Origin: Bacteroidetes bacterium UBA2475
GTDB lineage: Bacteria; Bacteroidota; Bacteroidia; B-17B0; Aurantibacillaceae
DNA length: 64,000 bases
Reading direction: 5' to 3'
Assembly: GCA_002342065.1 (NCBI GenBank)
Contig: DDPF01000016.1
Location: 248,001-312,000 of the forward strand
The notes beneath the pieces were generated by a model that searched no databases, was not told where the DNA came from, and was given only the letters and a program-made list of their open reading frames with translations. The position numbers were made by a program, and so were the translations under genes. This document shows, in pieces, positions 17,521 to 26,724 of the stretch (the first letter of the stretch is position 1; every line of letters begins with the position of its first letter).

Positions 17521-18057
17521 TTATTTTATCTGACTTTTTAGGATCTTAAATAATTCAGTTGATTTTTGACTTCCGATTCTGTACGTAAATCCATCATTAT
17601 CAACTAATTCTATAAATTCCTCGCCGCTGGTATAAAATCTTATGATTCCCTTATTATGAAGGTTATAAACAGCCCTGCGGAGAATATTTTTCTTGTAACG
17701 GCTTTTTCGCATCGATACAATGTTTTTTAGGTCTATTTTAACTTTGCGGGCCGTCCAAAAGCCATCAATAATAATATAACCATTGTATACTTTTATTTGT
17801 GTATGTAGGATGTATGTTAAACCGGTTGAAAAAATTAAAATACTAACACCAACAATAAAAAAGATCAAGCCCGACTCGTTAATGTTTTGAATAGGGTAGG
17901 AACCAATTTTCACAAAAGATACCTGCACTGGTTTTGGGTTTTCGCTCCAGTAATAAGCAATAAAACAAAACAGCGTAATTAACGAACGAATAACAATGCT
18001 GAGGCGGTTGTGGCCCATGTATTGTTTTTCTTCAAACAATATTTCGTTCTTACTCAA
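17521..18057 (-). CDS. Two-helix membrane protein with PH-like domain
   Basis: A 178-residue protein with two membrane segments (about 22-40 and 65-86) followed by a soluble beta-rich region (IKVYNGYIIIDGFWTARKVKIDLKNIVSMRKS) that resembles bacterial PH-like domains. The function is unknown. It overlaps the 3' end of tilS by 8 bases and is therefore read after it. The PH-like reading is based on the strand pattern only. Confidence 0.68.
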   Translation of the reverse strand: MSKNEILFEEKQYMGHNRLSIVIRSLITLFCFIAYYWSENPKPVQVSFVKIGSYPIQNINESGLIFFIVGVSILIFSTGLTYILHTQIKVYNGYIIIDGFWTARKVKIDLKNIVSMRKSRYKKNILRRAVYNLHNKGIIRFYTSGEEFIELVDNDGFTYRIGSQKSTELFKILKSQIK

Positions 18058-19369
18058 CTAAGGTTAGTTTTAAAAGGTTATTTTTTTTAGTCTCTATCTT
18101 ATAACGGTCATCACTGCGGTGACCCATTACCCAAATAATATCGCCATTGCCGTTCTCTAACAAACGACAATTTTCTTTTTCAAAAGCGTTCAGTTTTTGG
18201 TCTTTTAAAAAATCGCTTATAAGTTTAAAGCCTTTCATACCAAAGGGCCTGAACTTATCACCGGTTTGTTTTTGACGAATGGTTAACGGAAAAATAAGTT
18301 TGTTCTTTTCAATAACAAGTTCGTTATTTTGTATAGACTTAAATTCTTTAATTTCCTCCAGCTTTAACAGATCAAAACTTTTTAACTCATTTAAAGAATT
18401 AAGCCTGATAGATTCAGAAGTCTTTTCAACGCCGGGCTTAATTATGATCAGTTTCCTATCTATAGTTAAAGTAAAACTTGAAGTAAAGAAGAGTTTTCCT
18501 GTTTCTCCGTTTTCAATAAGATTGGTTCTAATATCAGTTATTTGACTTAAGGTAAAACCAAAAGACTCCAAAATATGATGCAGCAAGGTTTGTAGGTGTT
18601 TTTCCTTTTTTAATTTAAGCTTATCAATTACAACCTGCGTTCCTTTTTTTGAGACAAGCAGTTTGGTCTTTTCTGTCAAAAACTCATTTACAATTTCAGC
18701 TTCTTCTTTAAAATTAGCCACATTGTTTAAGAAGGTCTGCTCAAGATTGGGATGTATTTTTTTTAGCTTTGGCAATACTTCCAGCCTTAAGAGATTACGT
18801 TCGTATTTTGCCTCCAGGTTACTCTTATCTGTTCGGTAGCTTATTTTTTCCTTTTTGGCAAAAGCGTTTATCTCCTCTTTTGTAAAGTTTAAAAGTGGTC
18901 TAACAATATTCCCCGTTTTTTCTGGAATACCTTTTAAACCTTTAATGCCGGTACCGCGCAAAAGATTAATGAAAACCGTTTCAATAACATCGTTAGCGTG
19001 ATGCGCTGTAACCAAAAAGTCAAATTTATTTTTTTTGATCAGTTCATTGAACCAATCATATCTTAAGTCACGCGCGGCCATTTGCACACTTACCCTGTTT
19101 TTTTTGCAGTAGGCTTCAACGTCAAAAGCCTGAACATAAAATTTCACATCCAATTCTTTTGCTAAAGCTTTGCAAAAAGCTTCATCGGCATCACTATCTT
19201 TTCCTCTTAATTTAAAATTGCAGTGCGCCAACGAAAAATTAAAACCGGCTTTTTTTAAGAGATGTGCCAAAACAACAGAATCAATACCGCCACTAATAGC
19301 TAATAAGAGCGAATGCTTCTTGCTAAAAAGTTGATTTTTAAGTATGTTTGATTCAATTTTTTTTTGCAC
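18050..19369 (-). CDS. tilS: tRNA(Ile)-lysidine synthetase
   Basis: A 439-residue enzyme that converts the wobble cytidine of the CAU anticodon of one isoleucine tRNA into lysidine, an essential step for reading AUA. The PP-loop ATP pyrophosphatase motif is SGGIDS (26-31). AHCNFKLRGKDSDADE and TAHHANDVIETVFINLLRGTG are typical family stretches. The C-terminal domain (about 360-430) with GDKFRPFGMKG and SDFLKDQK matches the TilS substrate-binding region. The start is a GTG at 19369, with a -7 box only four bases away at 19374-19381 on this strand, which implies a leaderless or very short-leader transcript. Confidence 0.94.
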   Translation of the reverse strand: MQKKIESNILKNQLFSKKHSLLLAISGGIDSVVLAHLLKKAGFNFSLAHCNFKLRGKDSDADEAFCKALAKELDVKFYVQAFDVEAYCKKNRVSVQMAARDLRYDWFNELIKKNKFDFLVTAHHANDVIETVFINLLRGTGIKGLKGIPEKTGNIVRPLLNFTKEEINAFAKKEKISYRTDKSNLEAKYERNLLRLEVLPKLKKIHPNLEQTFLNNVANFKEEAEIVNEFLTEKTKLLVSKKGTQVVIDKLKLKKEKHLQTLLHHILESFGFTLSQITDIRTNLIENGETGKLFFTSSFTLTIDRKLIIIKPGVEKTSESIRLNSLNELKSFDLLKLEEIKEFKSIQNNELVIEKNKLIFPLTIRQKQTGDKFRPFGMKGFKLISDFLKDQKLNAFEKENCRLLENGNGDIIWVMGHRSDDRYKIETKKNNLLKLTLVE

Positions 19370-19386
19370 CTAACAAAGGTAATAAA

Positions 19387-19995
19387 ATGGCAGTACCAAA
19401 GCACGTAGCAGACGCATCTTTAAAAATAAGCGACTACATTGATAATTTGCCGGATTGGAGCCAAAAGATCTGTAAACGCCTGCGCACCATCATACTTAAA
19501 GCAGATCCAAAACTAATTGAAGACTGGAAATGGGGCCCAAATTATTATCTGGAAGGTATGGTTTGCGGTTATGCCGGCTTTCAAAAACACGTTAATTTTG
19601 TTTTCTTTAAAGGCATTTTATTAAAAGACAAAAGAAAGCTTCTTTATTTAAATGAAGGAAGTGTAAATACCCGTAATTTTAGGTTTAAGGATGTTAAAGA
19701 AATTGATGAAGACATTATTTTGGAGTATGTAATAGAAGCTATTGATCTCAATAAAGCCGGAAAAAAAATTATTGTTCCAAAAAACAGAACCGTTGAAGTA
19801 GCTAACGATATTAAAAGAGAGTTTAAGCTGGCAGGTGTTTTAAACTATTTTGAGACTTTGGCCTATTCGCATAAGAACGAATACATAAGATGGATAGATA
19901 GCGCTAAACGAGAAGAAACCCGCAAAAGCAGGATAGTTAAAGCTGTTGTAATGATTGGCAATAGAGAAACAATGATGACTAAGTATAAAAAATGA
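19387..19995 (+). CDS. DUF1801 / YdeI-like protein
   Basis: A 202-residue soluble protein. The N-terminal half is a DUF1801 domain (WSQKICKRLRTIILKADPKLIEDWKWGPNYY, FVFFKGILLKD). The C-terminal half resembles the YdeI/OmdA add-on (VPKNRTVEVANDIKREF...FETLAYSHKNEYIRWIDSAKREETRKSRI). The function is not established. Related DUF1801 proteins in Bacillus (YdhG, YdeI) have been linked to stress or iron binding, which I would not transfer. I prefer the ATG at 19387 to the in-frame ATA/TTG-type starts upstream. It is divergent from tilS. Confidence 0.8.
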   Translation: MAVPKHVADASLKISDYIDNLPDWSQKICKRLRTIILKADPKLIEDWKWGPNYYLEGMVCGYAGFQKHVNFVFFKGILLKDKRKLLYLNEGSVNTRNFRFKDVKEIDEDIILEYVIEAIDLNKAGKKIIVPKNRTVEVANDIKREFKLAGVLNYFETLAYSHKNEYIRWIDSAKREETRKSRIVKAVVMIGNRETMMTKYKK

Positions 19996-20055
19996 TAAAG
20001 ATCCTATCTTATTATTTATCTTTTGAATAAATTTGAAAATTAATAAAAATCAGAA

Positions 20056-21399
20056 ATGGGTAAAAGTGTTACTATAGTTGGAGCCGGTTTAGTTGGATCG
20101 TTATTATCAATTTACCTTGCTAAAAAGGGATACAAGATCAATATATATGAGCGCAGGCCTGATATGCGCAAAACAACTATGTCAGCGGGAAAATCAATTA
20201 ACCTGGCGTTAAGCGATCGCGGCTGGAGAGGACTGGAGGGCATTGGTATTGCCGATGAGATAAAAAAGATCGCCATCCCCATGTACGGACGTTTTATACA
20301 TCATAAAGACGGAACGAACGCTTACCAGCCTTACGGTAAAGATAACCAGGCTATTTATTCGGTTTCGCGCGCGGAAATAAACATGAAATTGATGGATCTT
20401 GCCGAACAGCAGCCTAACGTAAAAATTCATTTTGAAAAACGCTGTACCAGCATTGACAGAAATAAATTAGAGTCGTCGTTTGAAGATAATAACACCCACA
20501 AGATCGAAACTACTCAATCGGACCTGCTTTTTGGAGCCGATGGTGCTTTTGCTGCCTCGCGTTTAAACATGCAATTAAACAATGATAGGTTTGAATACAA
20601 CCAACATTATATTGAAAGCGGATATAAAGAACTAATTATTCCACCGGGTAAGAACGGCGAATTTTTATTGGAGAAGAATGCTCTTCATATCTGGCCTCGT
20701 GGCAGTTTTATGATGATAGCGCTTCCAAACCCAGATGGTAACTTTACCTGTACTTTGTTCTTACCTTTTGAAGGCGAAAAATCTTTTGCTAATTTAAAGA
20801 CCAAAGAAGCGGTAAAAAAATTCTTTGAGGAGGAGTTTGCGAGTGCCGTGCCTTTAATGCCAACGTTGATAGAAGATTTTATGAATAACCCGGTTGCATC
20901 TTTGGTAACTGTAAAATGTTTTCCATGGACCTTTGATAATAAGATCGGCTTGATCGGCGATGCGGCGCATGCAATTGTTCCGTTTTACGGTCAGGGCATG
21001 AATTGTGGTTTTGAAGATTGTGTAGTTTTAAATGAATTGGTTACAAAACATAATGATGATTGGGATAAGATCTTTCCTGAATATCAAAGTTTGCGTAAGC
21101 CCGATGCTGATGCAATTGCTGATCTAGCAATTGGTAATTTTATTGAGATGCGCGATAAAACAGCAGACCCTAAATTTTTATTACAGAAAAAGATAGAAGC
21201 AGCTTTCTCACAAAAGCATCCCGATAAATGGATCCCGCTATACAGCATGGTTACTTATACGCCTAGCATACGTTACAGTAAAGCTTTAAGTGAAGGTAAA
21301 AAACAGCAGGCCATAATGGATAAAATTATGGCTATGCCAAATATTGAAGCCAATTGGGATTCAAAAGAAGTAGAAACAGAAATTTTAAAACAATTGTAA
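20056..21399 (+). CDS. kmo: Kynurenine 3-monooxygenase
   Basis: A 447-residue FAD-dependent aromatic hydroxylase. It has the Rossmann motif GAGLVGS (9-15), the family stretch MSAGKSINLALSDRGW, and the flavin DG-type motif IGDAAHAIVPFYGQGMNCGFED near residue 300. It hydroxylates kynurenine with NADPH and oxygen, which leads from tryptophan to quinolinate and NAD in bacteria that use the eukaryote-like route. No other kynurenine-pathway gene is in the window. The start follows a -7 box TAAATTTG (20028-20035). The next gene starts one base after its stop. Confidence 0.95.
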   Translation: MGKSVTIVGAGLVGSLLSIYLAKKGYKINIYERRPDMRKTTMSAGKSINLALSDRGWRGLEGIGIADEIKKIAIPMYGRFIHHKDGTNAYQPYGKDNQAIYSVSRAEINMKLMDLAEQQPNVKIHFEKRCTSIDRNKLESSFEDNNTHKIETTQSDLLFGADGAFAASRLNMQLNNDRFEYNQHYIESGYKELIIPPGKNGEFLLEKNALHIWPRGSFMMIALPNPDGNFTCTLFLPFEGEKSFANLKTKEAVKKFFEEEFASAVPLMPTLIEDFMNNPVASLVTVKCFPWTFDNKIGLIGDAAHAIVPFYGQGMNCGFEDCVVLNELVTKHNDDWDKIFPEYQSLRKPDADAIADLAIGNFIEMRDKTADPKFLLQKKIEAAFSQKHPDKWIPLYSMVTYTPSIRYSKALSEGKKQQAIMDKIMAMPNIEANWDSKEVETEILKQL

Positions 21400-21400
21400 A

Positions 21401-22048
21401 GTGACCTTCGATTACGATTTTATATTTAGTAACTCTGTGAAACTTATTGTTTCTTTGGTATTAGGTGCTTTAATTGGTGCCGAGCGTGAATACAAAGGCC
21501 GTAATATTGGATTCAGAACCATTATTTTAATTACACTTGGTTCTACACTATTTACAATTCTATCATTCATCTTAGGAAAAGATACCGATCCTGCGCGTAT
21601 TGCTTCGAACATTGTAACCGGTGTTGGTTTTTTAGGTGCGGGTGCTATTTTCAGAGAAGGTGCCAATGTAAGAGGTATGACCACCGCTTCATTAATATGG
21701 ATAAGTGCCGCTATTGGAATGGCTTGCGGTATAGCGCAATATGAGTTTGCCATATTGGTAACTTTTACAACCCTGGTAATTCTTTTGGGCTTTACCGGCG
21801 TACAAAAATTTATAGATCGTTATAATCAGGAGCGGGTTTATAAAATTATTATTGAAAATAACTTAGATTTAAAGATCGAGGTTGAAAAGAAAATTACTTC
21901 TTTCAGATTAAAACATCAATGGATGCGTCAGTCAAAATCAAATAACGATCTCGTTATTGAATATGAAGTAAGAGGAGCTGAGTTAAATCACGAGGCCTTT
22001 ATAAATCATCTTAGTTCAAACCCTGATATAAAAAGTTTCGATGTTTAG
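21401..22048 (+). CDS. MgtC/SapB family membrane protein
   Basis: A 215-residue protein. The first 140 residues contain four or five membrane segments with the MgtC/SapB core (LVLGALIGAEREYKGRNIGFRTIILITLGSTLF in parts, and VGFLGAGAIFREGANVRGMTTASLIWISAAIGMA). The C-terminal 70 residues are a small soluble ACT-like domain. MgtC proteins affect growth under low magnesium and regulate ATP synthase or transporters in some pathogens. Its function here is open. The start is a GTG one base after kmo, so the two are probably co-transcribed by position rather than by pathway. Confidence 0.9.
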   Translation: MTFDYDFIFSNSVKLIVSLVLGALIGAEREYKGRNIGFRTIILITLGSTLFTILSFILGKDTDPARIASNIVTGVGFLGAGAIFREGANVRGMTTASLIWISAAIGMACGIAQYEFAILVTFTTLVILLGFTGVQKFIDRYNQERVYKIIIENNLDLKIEVEKKITSFRLKHQWMRQSKSNNDLVIEYEVRGAELNHEAFINHLSSNPDIKSFDV

Positions 22049-22091
22049 TATAAATAGCTGTAAATCAGTTATTTAAAATTGTTATTTAGCA

Positions 22092-22120
22092 GTAACTTTA
22101 TTGCCCATCATCCGTCTTAC
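22092..22120 (+). promoter_or_regulatory. Putative ECF-sigma promoter of the sigma factor gene (autoregulation)
   Basis: GTAACTTT at 22092-22099 and CGTCTTAC at 22113-22120, with 16 bases between GTAAC and CGTC. The same two boxes occur in front of the GIN-domain gene (27507-27536). The form (AAC at -35, CGTC at -10) is typical of ECF sigma promoters. It lies 12 bases before the sigma gene's TTG start. Confidence 0.68.
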
Positions 22121-22131
22121 TATTAAATAAA

Positions 22132-22617
22132 TTGAATTTAGCAGAATATAATCAATGTGTAGATAACCATGCAGATGGTGTGTACCGTTTTGTATTAAAA
22201 CAAATTCGCGATAAAGATGCCGCTAAAGACATTGTGCAGGATTCTTTTGAGAAGATGTGGCGCAAGGTTGAAAGTATTGATGGGACAAAAGCTAAAACTT
22301 ATTTATTTACTACGGCTTACCATACCTTGGTTGATTATACCCGCAAAAATTCTAAAAGCGCGAAGATGAATGAGGTAGATCTTAATAACCATACGCACAG
22401 CACACAGTACTCGGACCTAAAGGAAATATTGAATCAAGGATTAGAGCAATTACCGGAGATCCAAAAAACAGTGTTGTTGTTACGCGATTATGAAGGTTAT
22501 GATTATGCTGAGATAGGGGAGATAACCCAATTAACAGAAAGCCAGGTTAAAGTTTACATTTTTAGGGCAAGAACATTTTTAAAGAATTATATAGGCAAGG
22601 TGGAAGCAGTTATTTAA
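22132..22617 (+). CDS. ECF-type RNA polymerase sigma factor
   Basis: A 161-residue sigma-70 family protein of the ECF group, with only regions 2 and 4. Region 2 is at about 8-75 (DKDAAKDIVQDSFEKMWRKV). Region 4 is at about 105-155 (LEQLPEIQKTVLLLRDYEGYDYAEIGEITQLTESQVKVYIFRAR in parts), which reads the -35 box. The start is a TTG. The stop overlaps the ATG of the next gene by one base (TAATG), so the sigma factor and its membrane partner are co-translated. The probable targets, judged from promoter matching, are its own gene and the gene at 27596. Confidence 0.92.
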   Translation: MNLAEYNQCVDNHADGVYRFVLKQIRDKDAAKDIVQDSFEKMWRKVESIDGTKAKTYLFTTAYHTLVDYTRKNSKSAKMNEVDLNNHTHSTQYSDLKEILNQGLEQLPEIQKTVLLLRDYEGYDYAEIGEITQLTESQVKVYIFRARTFLKNYIGKVEAVI

Positions 22618-23882
22618 TGGGCAAGATTAATATACATAATTACGAAGCGTTCTTAATAGATTACCTGGATGGTAACCTTAACGAGTCCGTTGTTGCTGAA
22701 TTAAAGGCTTTTGTATTTGCCAATCCGCAATTACAAATTGATCTGAATGATCTTGATCTGCCTTCATTTGCCGATGAGGTGGTGAGTATTGATTTTAAGG
22801 AAGACCTAAAAAAAAATACATCTTATAGTGAAGATGAAGAATTAATTTATTATTTGGAGAATAACTTACCTGAAGCTGATAGAAAAGTAGTTGAGCGTAA
22901 ATTATTAACTGATAAGGATTTAGCGGCTAAGTTAGAAGCCTACAAAAAAACAATTTTAAAAGGAGAAGAAGAGGTTTTTGTTACAAAGAACAGCTTGTAT
23001 AAAACAGAAAATGATCTTGTTTTAAATAATGTTACCCTTGCTTATGTAGAAGGTCAATTAAGTAATGCAGAAAAATTGCAGTTTGAAAAGGAACTTAAAA
23101 CAGATACTATTCTTCAAAAAGAAGTTTCTCTTTATAAGAAAACAAAATTAGAAATTGATGCAGCGATAGTTTTTCCGGATAAGGAAGCTTTGAAAAAAGA
23201 AGCAAGAGTTATTGCTCTATTTAATTTCAGAACGGTTACTTCTATTGCCGCTGCCATTTTATTAATAATTGGTTTGGCATTTGTTTTTAATTATTACACT
23301 TCAAAACCAAATCCTACAAAAGAATTGGCAAAAAACAATTTTGATAAAACGTCAAAAAATATTGATAATCAAATAGTTAAAGAAGTTGATTCAAGTAGTA
23401 GATTAAACGAGATCATTCCTGAAAATTCTAATTTTGTTGCAAAGAATACCAATATTGGAGCGAAAAATAATAGCATCAAAATTAAAAAAGATCCTTCACT
23501 TGAATTGAACGAACCAAAAACAAACTCTGTTGTTGAGGTAAATAAACAGGAAGAGAAGAATGATTCCTTTATTAATAAAGAATTTAACGAACCTAAGAAT
23601 GTTATTGTAAAAAATAATTCTGGTATTGATACAACTAAAGTAGCAATAGCTAATGTTAATAGTCAGCCTAAATATTCAAAACAAACTTATTTGATAACTG
23701 AAGAGGGAGACGCAGATGATGAACCAGTTGTTGCTGCCCCTGTAAAAAAAGGTTTTTGGGCGCGTGCGGTTAAGATCGCGAAACAAGCCAATAAGTTGGG
23801 TGTTAAGTCGCTTGATGGCGATGAAAGCCAGGGTAAGAACTACTCGCTTTCTTTTAATGCTTTTAGTGTAGAGAAGCGTTAG
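22617..23882 (+). CDS. Membrane anti-sigma-factor-like protein
   Basis: A 421-residue protein with one membrane helix near residues 203-222 (SIAAAILLIIGLAFVFNYY). The cytoplasmic N-terminal part has two or three repeats of an anti-sigma-like helical unit (NYEAFLIDYLDGNLNES, DEELIYYLENNLPEADRKV, NVTLAYVEGQLSNAEKLQ). The outer part is low-complexity and Asn/Lys-rich, and ends in a conserved tail NYSLSFNAFSVEKR. It is coupled to the sigma gene by a TAATG overlap, so it very likely holds the sigma factor inactive at the membrane. A truncated copy of the tail is found at 26056-26106. Confidence 0.82.
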   Translation: MGKINIHNYEAFLIDYLDGNLNESVVAELKAFVFANPQLQIDLNDLDLPSFADEVVSIDFKEDLKKNTSYSEDEELIYYLENNLPEADRKVVERKLLTDKDLAAKLEAYKKTILKGEEEVFVTKNSLYKTENDLVLNNVTLAYVEGQLSNAEKLQFEKELKTDTILQKEVSLYKKTKLEIDAAIVFPDKEALKKEARVIALFNFRTVTSIAAAILLIIGLAFVFNYYTSKPNPTKELAKNNFDKTSKNIDNQIVKEVDSSSRLNEIIPENSNFVAKNTNIGAKNNSIKIKKDPSLELNEPKTNSVVEVNKQEEKNDSFINKEFNEPKNVIVKNNSGIDTTKVAIANVNSQPKYSKQTYLITEEGDADDEPVVAAPVKKGFWARAVKIAKQANKLGVKSLDGDESQGKNYSLSFNAFSVEKR

Positions 23883-24135
23883 TCTATTAAATTTTTCGCT
23901 GAGTAGATTTATTGTTAACGCTAGTTTTTAAGATAAAACATTGGTCTAAGGGGTGGGTGTAAAATCCACATTATGCTATAACTCTATTATTTGACGAGGA
24001 ATTTTCCTTATCCAAGTTGTCACTTTTCGCAACAGGCGGTGTTTTTATGTTGGCAAAAAAGAGAACTTAATTTTCATTAATTATTTTAAATTTTATTATC
24101 TTACCACCCATAATAATAACTAAAAAGAATAAACC

Positions 24136-25953
24136 ATGAAAAATAAACTATTAAAAATTTTCACTTTAATAAGTTTGTCTGCAAGCATTAATTTAAACGC
24201 TCAAACACAAACTTTTAATTATACCGGATCCGTGCAGAATTTTACTGTTCCTGTTGGCGTAACATCTATTACCGTAGATGCCTCTGGTGCTCAAGGTAAT
24301 GCCAATAATCTTAATAATGGCGTAGGTGGTTTAGGTGGGAGGGTTTTAGCAACACTATCAGTTACCCCTGGGGAAGTGTTACAAATAAAGGTTGGTGGCG
24401 GTGGTTCTGTTACAGCAACTGGCGGTTTTAATGGTGGTGGTACAACACCTGCAGCAGATTGTGTGTCTGCAACCGGCGGCGGCGGCGGCGGAGCCAGCGA
24501 TATTTTCAGATCTCCTTACACCTATAATTCTACTTTTGCTTTAGTTGTTGCTGGTGGCGGTGGCGGAGCAGGTGGTGCTCGAGTTGGTTCTTGCGGACCA
24601 GGTGGTGGTGGTGCAGGTGGTGGTGGTTGGTATGGCGGCGGCGGCGGCGGCGGCTATGATGGTTTAGGCGGTGGCGGTGGCACGCAAATTGCCGGTGGTG
24701 CTCTTGGTGCTTCTGGATTTTCTGGTGGCGGCAATGGTAGTGCAGGCGTACAAGGTTTAGCTGGAATTGGTGGGACATGTATTGCAAATGCCCAAACAGC
24801 CTCTGCAAATGGGCCAAATGGTGGTAATGGTGGTGGACTTACGGGAGCCAATGGCACTGGTGGTGGTTCTCTTTGGCGTGGCGGTTCAGGCGGTGGTGGT
24901 AGCAGTTTTGCAAATGCAGGTGCTACTAATGTAACGCATACTCAAGGTTTTAAAACAGGTAATGGTCAGATAATTATAAATTGGTCTGCTTGTTCTCCGG
25001 CAGCTGCGCCTACTCAAACTAATTCTACTCAAAATATTTGTGCTAATAATACAGCTTCGTTAAATGTTGTAGGCACTGGTACTGTAAATTGGTATGCAAG
25101 TTCAACGTCAACTATTAGTTTAGCAACAGGTTCTAATTATGTAACCCCTCTATTAAGTTCAGGTAATTATACTTATTATGCTGCTTCTACAAATTCATGT
25201 GCAGAAGGTCCGCGAACTGGAATTACTGTTACAGTAAATGCTTTACCAACAATTTCAATTTCTGGTGGTACAACAGCAGTTTGTGAAGGTACTTCAGTTA
25301 ATTTAACCGCTAATGGTGCTAACACATATAGTTGGAACACCGGAGCAACAACTACAACTATTGCTCCAACTCCAACTACTAGCTTAACTTATACTGTTAT
25401 TGGTACTTCTTCTGTTACTGGCTGTAGTTCGCAAGCAGTGCAAAGTGTTACTGTTAATGCTTTACCAAGCGTTTCAATTAGTGCTGCTCAATCTACAATT
25501 TGTATTAATTCTTCAACTGTTGCTTTAACAGTTAGCCCTGTGGGTGGTGTAATTACAGGTAGCAACGTATCGGGTAATGTATTTACACCTGGTGCAGTAG
25601 CTGGTACTTTTGTGCAAAATTATTCTTATACAAATACGGCAACCGGATGTTCTAATACTGCTGCTAGCTCTATTGTAGTTTCGTTATGTACTGGTTTACA
25701 ATCAATAGCTAATAACCAACAATCAGCAATTAGCGTTTACCCTAATCCAACCAATGGTAATATTACAGTTGAATTAGTTAACGGATTTACTAAGGAGATT
25801 AATGTAATGGATATTTCAGGTAGGATTATATTAACTTCAACTTCATCTTTAGATAAATTAAATGTTGATATATCAACTTTATCAAATGGTATTTATTACA
25901 TTAAAGTAATAAGCAACAATAAATTTGAAGTTATTAAAATTGTAAAACAATAA
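24136..25953 (+). CDS. Secreted glycine-rich protein with Ig-like repeats and T9SS sorting domain
   Basis: A 605-residue protein. The signal peptide ends near residue 22 (SINLNAQ). Residues about 25-285 form a glycine-rich domain with long runs of Gly, encoded by GGC/GGT repeats that make this part unusually GC-rich. Residues about 290-500 are Ig-like repeats of the type seen in adhesins (NICANNTASLNVVG, AVCEGTSVNLTANG, STICINSSTVALTV). The last 80 residues are a type A T9SS sorting domain (SVYPNPTNGNITVEL...GIYYIKVISN). It should be exported by T9SS and held at or released from the cell surface. A strong terminator follows at 25968. Confidence 0.9.
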   Translation: MKNKLLKIFTLISLSASINLNAQTQTFNYTGSVQNFTVPVGVTSITVDASGAQGNANNLNNGVGGLGGRVLATLSVTPGEVLQIKVGGGGSVTATGGFNGGGTTPAADCVSATGGGGGGASDIFRSPYTYNSTFALVVAGGGGGAGGARVGSCGPGGGGAGGGGWYGGGGGGGYDGLGGGGGTQIAGGALGASGFSGGGNGSAGVQGLAGIGGTCIANAQTASANGPNGGNGGGLTGANGTGGGSLWRGGSGGGGSSFANAGATNVTHTQGFKTGNGQIIINWSACSPAAAPTQTNSTQNICANNTASLNVVGTGTVNWYASSTSTISLATGSNYVTPLLSSGNYTYYAASTNSCAEGPRTGITVTVNALPTISISGGTTAVCEGTSVNLTANGANTYSWNTGATTTTIAPTPTTSLTYTVIGTSSVTGCSSQAVQSVTVNALPSVSISAAQSTICINSSTVALTVSPVGGVITGSNVSGNVFTPGAVAGTFVQNYSYTNTATGCSNTAASSIVVSLCTGLQSIANNQQSAISVYPNPTNGNITVELVNGFTKEINVMDISGRIILTSTSSLDKLNVDISTLSNGIYYIKVISNNKFEVIKIVKQ

Positions 25954-25967
25954 TAATTAAGTTTTGT

Positions 25968-26002
25968 AAAAAAGCCATTCTCTATTTGAGAATGGCTTTT
26001 TT
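25968..26002 (+). terminator. Rho-independent terminator after the glycine-rich gene
   Basis: A stem AAAAAAGCCATTCTC / GAGAATGGCTTTTTT around a five-base loop, followed by more T. It begins 14 bases after the stop codon. Confidence 0.92.
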
Positions 26003-26055
26003 GTTTTTAGAAATGCCCATATTATGTAATTATTGTTTTCCAGATCTATCCCTTT

Positions 26056-26106
26056 GTAAGGAACTATTCGCTTTCTTTTAATGCCTTTAGTGTAGAAAAA
26101 AGATGA
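26056..26106 (+). pseudogene. Remnant of the 3' end of the anti-sigma-like gene
   Basis: From 26062 to 26106 the DNA encodes NYSLSFNAFSVEKR and a stop, exactly the last 14 residues of the anti-sigma-like protein that ends at 23882. The DNA differs at several third positions and in the stop codon (TGA for TAG). The match continues a few bases upstream (GTAAG) but with one extra base, so the frame is broken, and nothing upstream of that resembles the parent gene. This is a decayed partial duplicate. It suggests that an ancestral copy was removed or that the glycine-rich gene was inserted by a duplication event. Confidence 0.8.
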
Positions 26107-26107
26107 T

Positions 26108-26668
26108 CTAAGAATCTATTCTTAAATTTCTTAACTTTTTAAGCTTTTTAAAATGAGAAGGTGTTAAACCTGTTGCTTTTTTAAATTGAGATGACATGTG
26201 AGAAACATTATTGTATCTTAATTTATGAGAGATCTCTGTTAGGCTTAGATCACTAAAAAGAATAAGCTCTTTAATTTTTTCTGCCTTTTTTAAAATAATG
26301 TATTGTTCAATTGTAGTAGCTTGCGTTTCTGAAAACAGGTTAGACATGTAGTTATAATCATAGCCTAGTTTTTCTTTTAGGTAAACAGATAATTTTACCT
26401 TTGGCCAGCTCTCCGGTTTTTCGAATAATTCGTTTATTAAGATCTTTATTTTTTCAGTTAGTATTCCTTGTTTGTTTTCCTGGATCTCTAAACCGGATTT
26501 TTTTATTGCGTTATTAAATTTTTGTTTTTTTTCCACGCTTAAATTTTGTTTTATGTCCGCTTCACCATAAGTAACATTGGTAAATGCCACATTAAGCTTC
26601 TTAAGTTCAGTTTTTACAACTGTTAAACAACTTTCGCAAGCCATATTCTTAATGTAGATCTTTGTCAT
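26108..26668 (-). CDS. AraC-type regulator with N-terminal HMA-like domain
   Basis: The start is placed at the ATG at 26668 (MTKIYIKNMACESC), which gives 186 residues. A TTG six codons upstream is in frame but less likely. Residues 1-65 form an HMA-like ferredoxin fold with a CxxC pair (NMACESC). Residues about 85-180 are an AraC helix-turn-helix pair (SLTEISHKLRYNNVSHMSSQFKKATGLTPSHFKK). The combination suggests a regulator that senses a metal or redox state directly. The family is common in Bacteroidota. A pair of 24-base direct repeats lies upstream (26725-26798), placed well for its own operator. Target genes are unknown. The metal cluster at 1-2880 is a tempting but unproven candidate. 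Confidence 0.88.
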   Translation of the reverse strand: MTKIYIKNMACESCLTVVKTELKKLNVAFTNVTYGEADIKQNLSVEKKQKFNNAIKKSGLEIQENKQGILTEKIKILINELFEKPESWPKVKLSVYLKEKLGYDYNYMSNLFSETQATTIEQYIILKKAEKIKELILFSDLSLTEISHKLRYNNVSHMSSQFKKATGLTPSHFKKLKKLRNLRIDS

Positions 26669-26724
26669 AGTTAACGCGGCAAACAAATGTGAGGAATATT
26701 AACAACAATAAATTACAAAATTGC

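Noticed and set aside
24530..24857. His-rich and Pro-rich frames on the minus strand
   Set aside because: They are the antisense image of the Gly-coding tract in the glycine-rich gene and lack any start signal or neighbour support.
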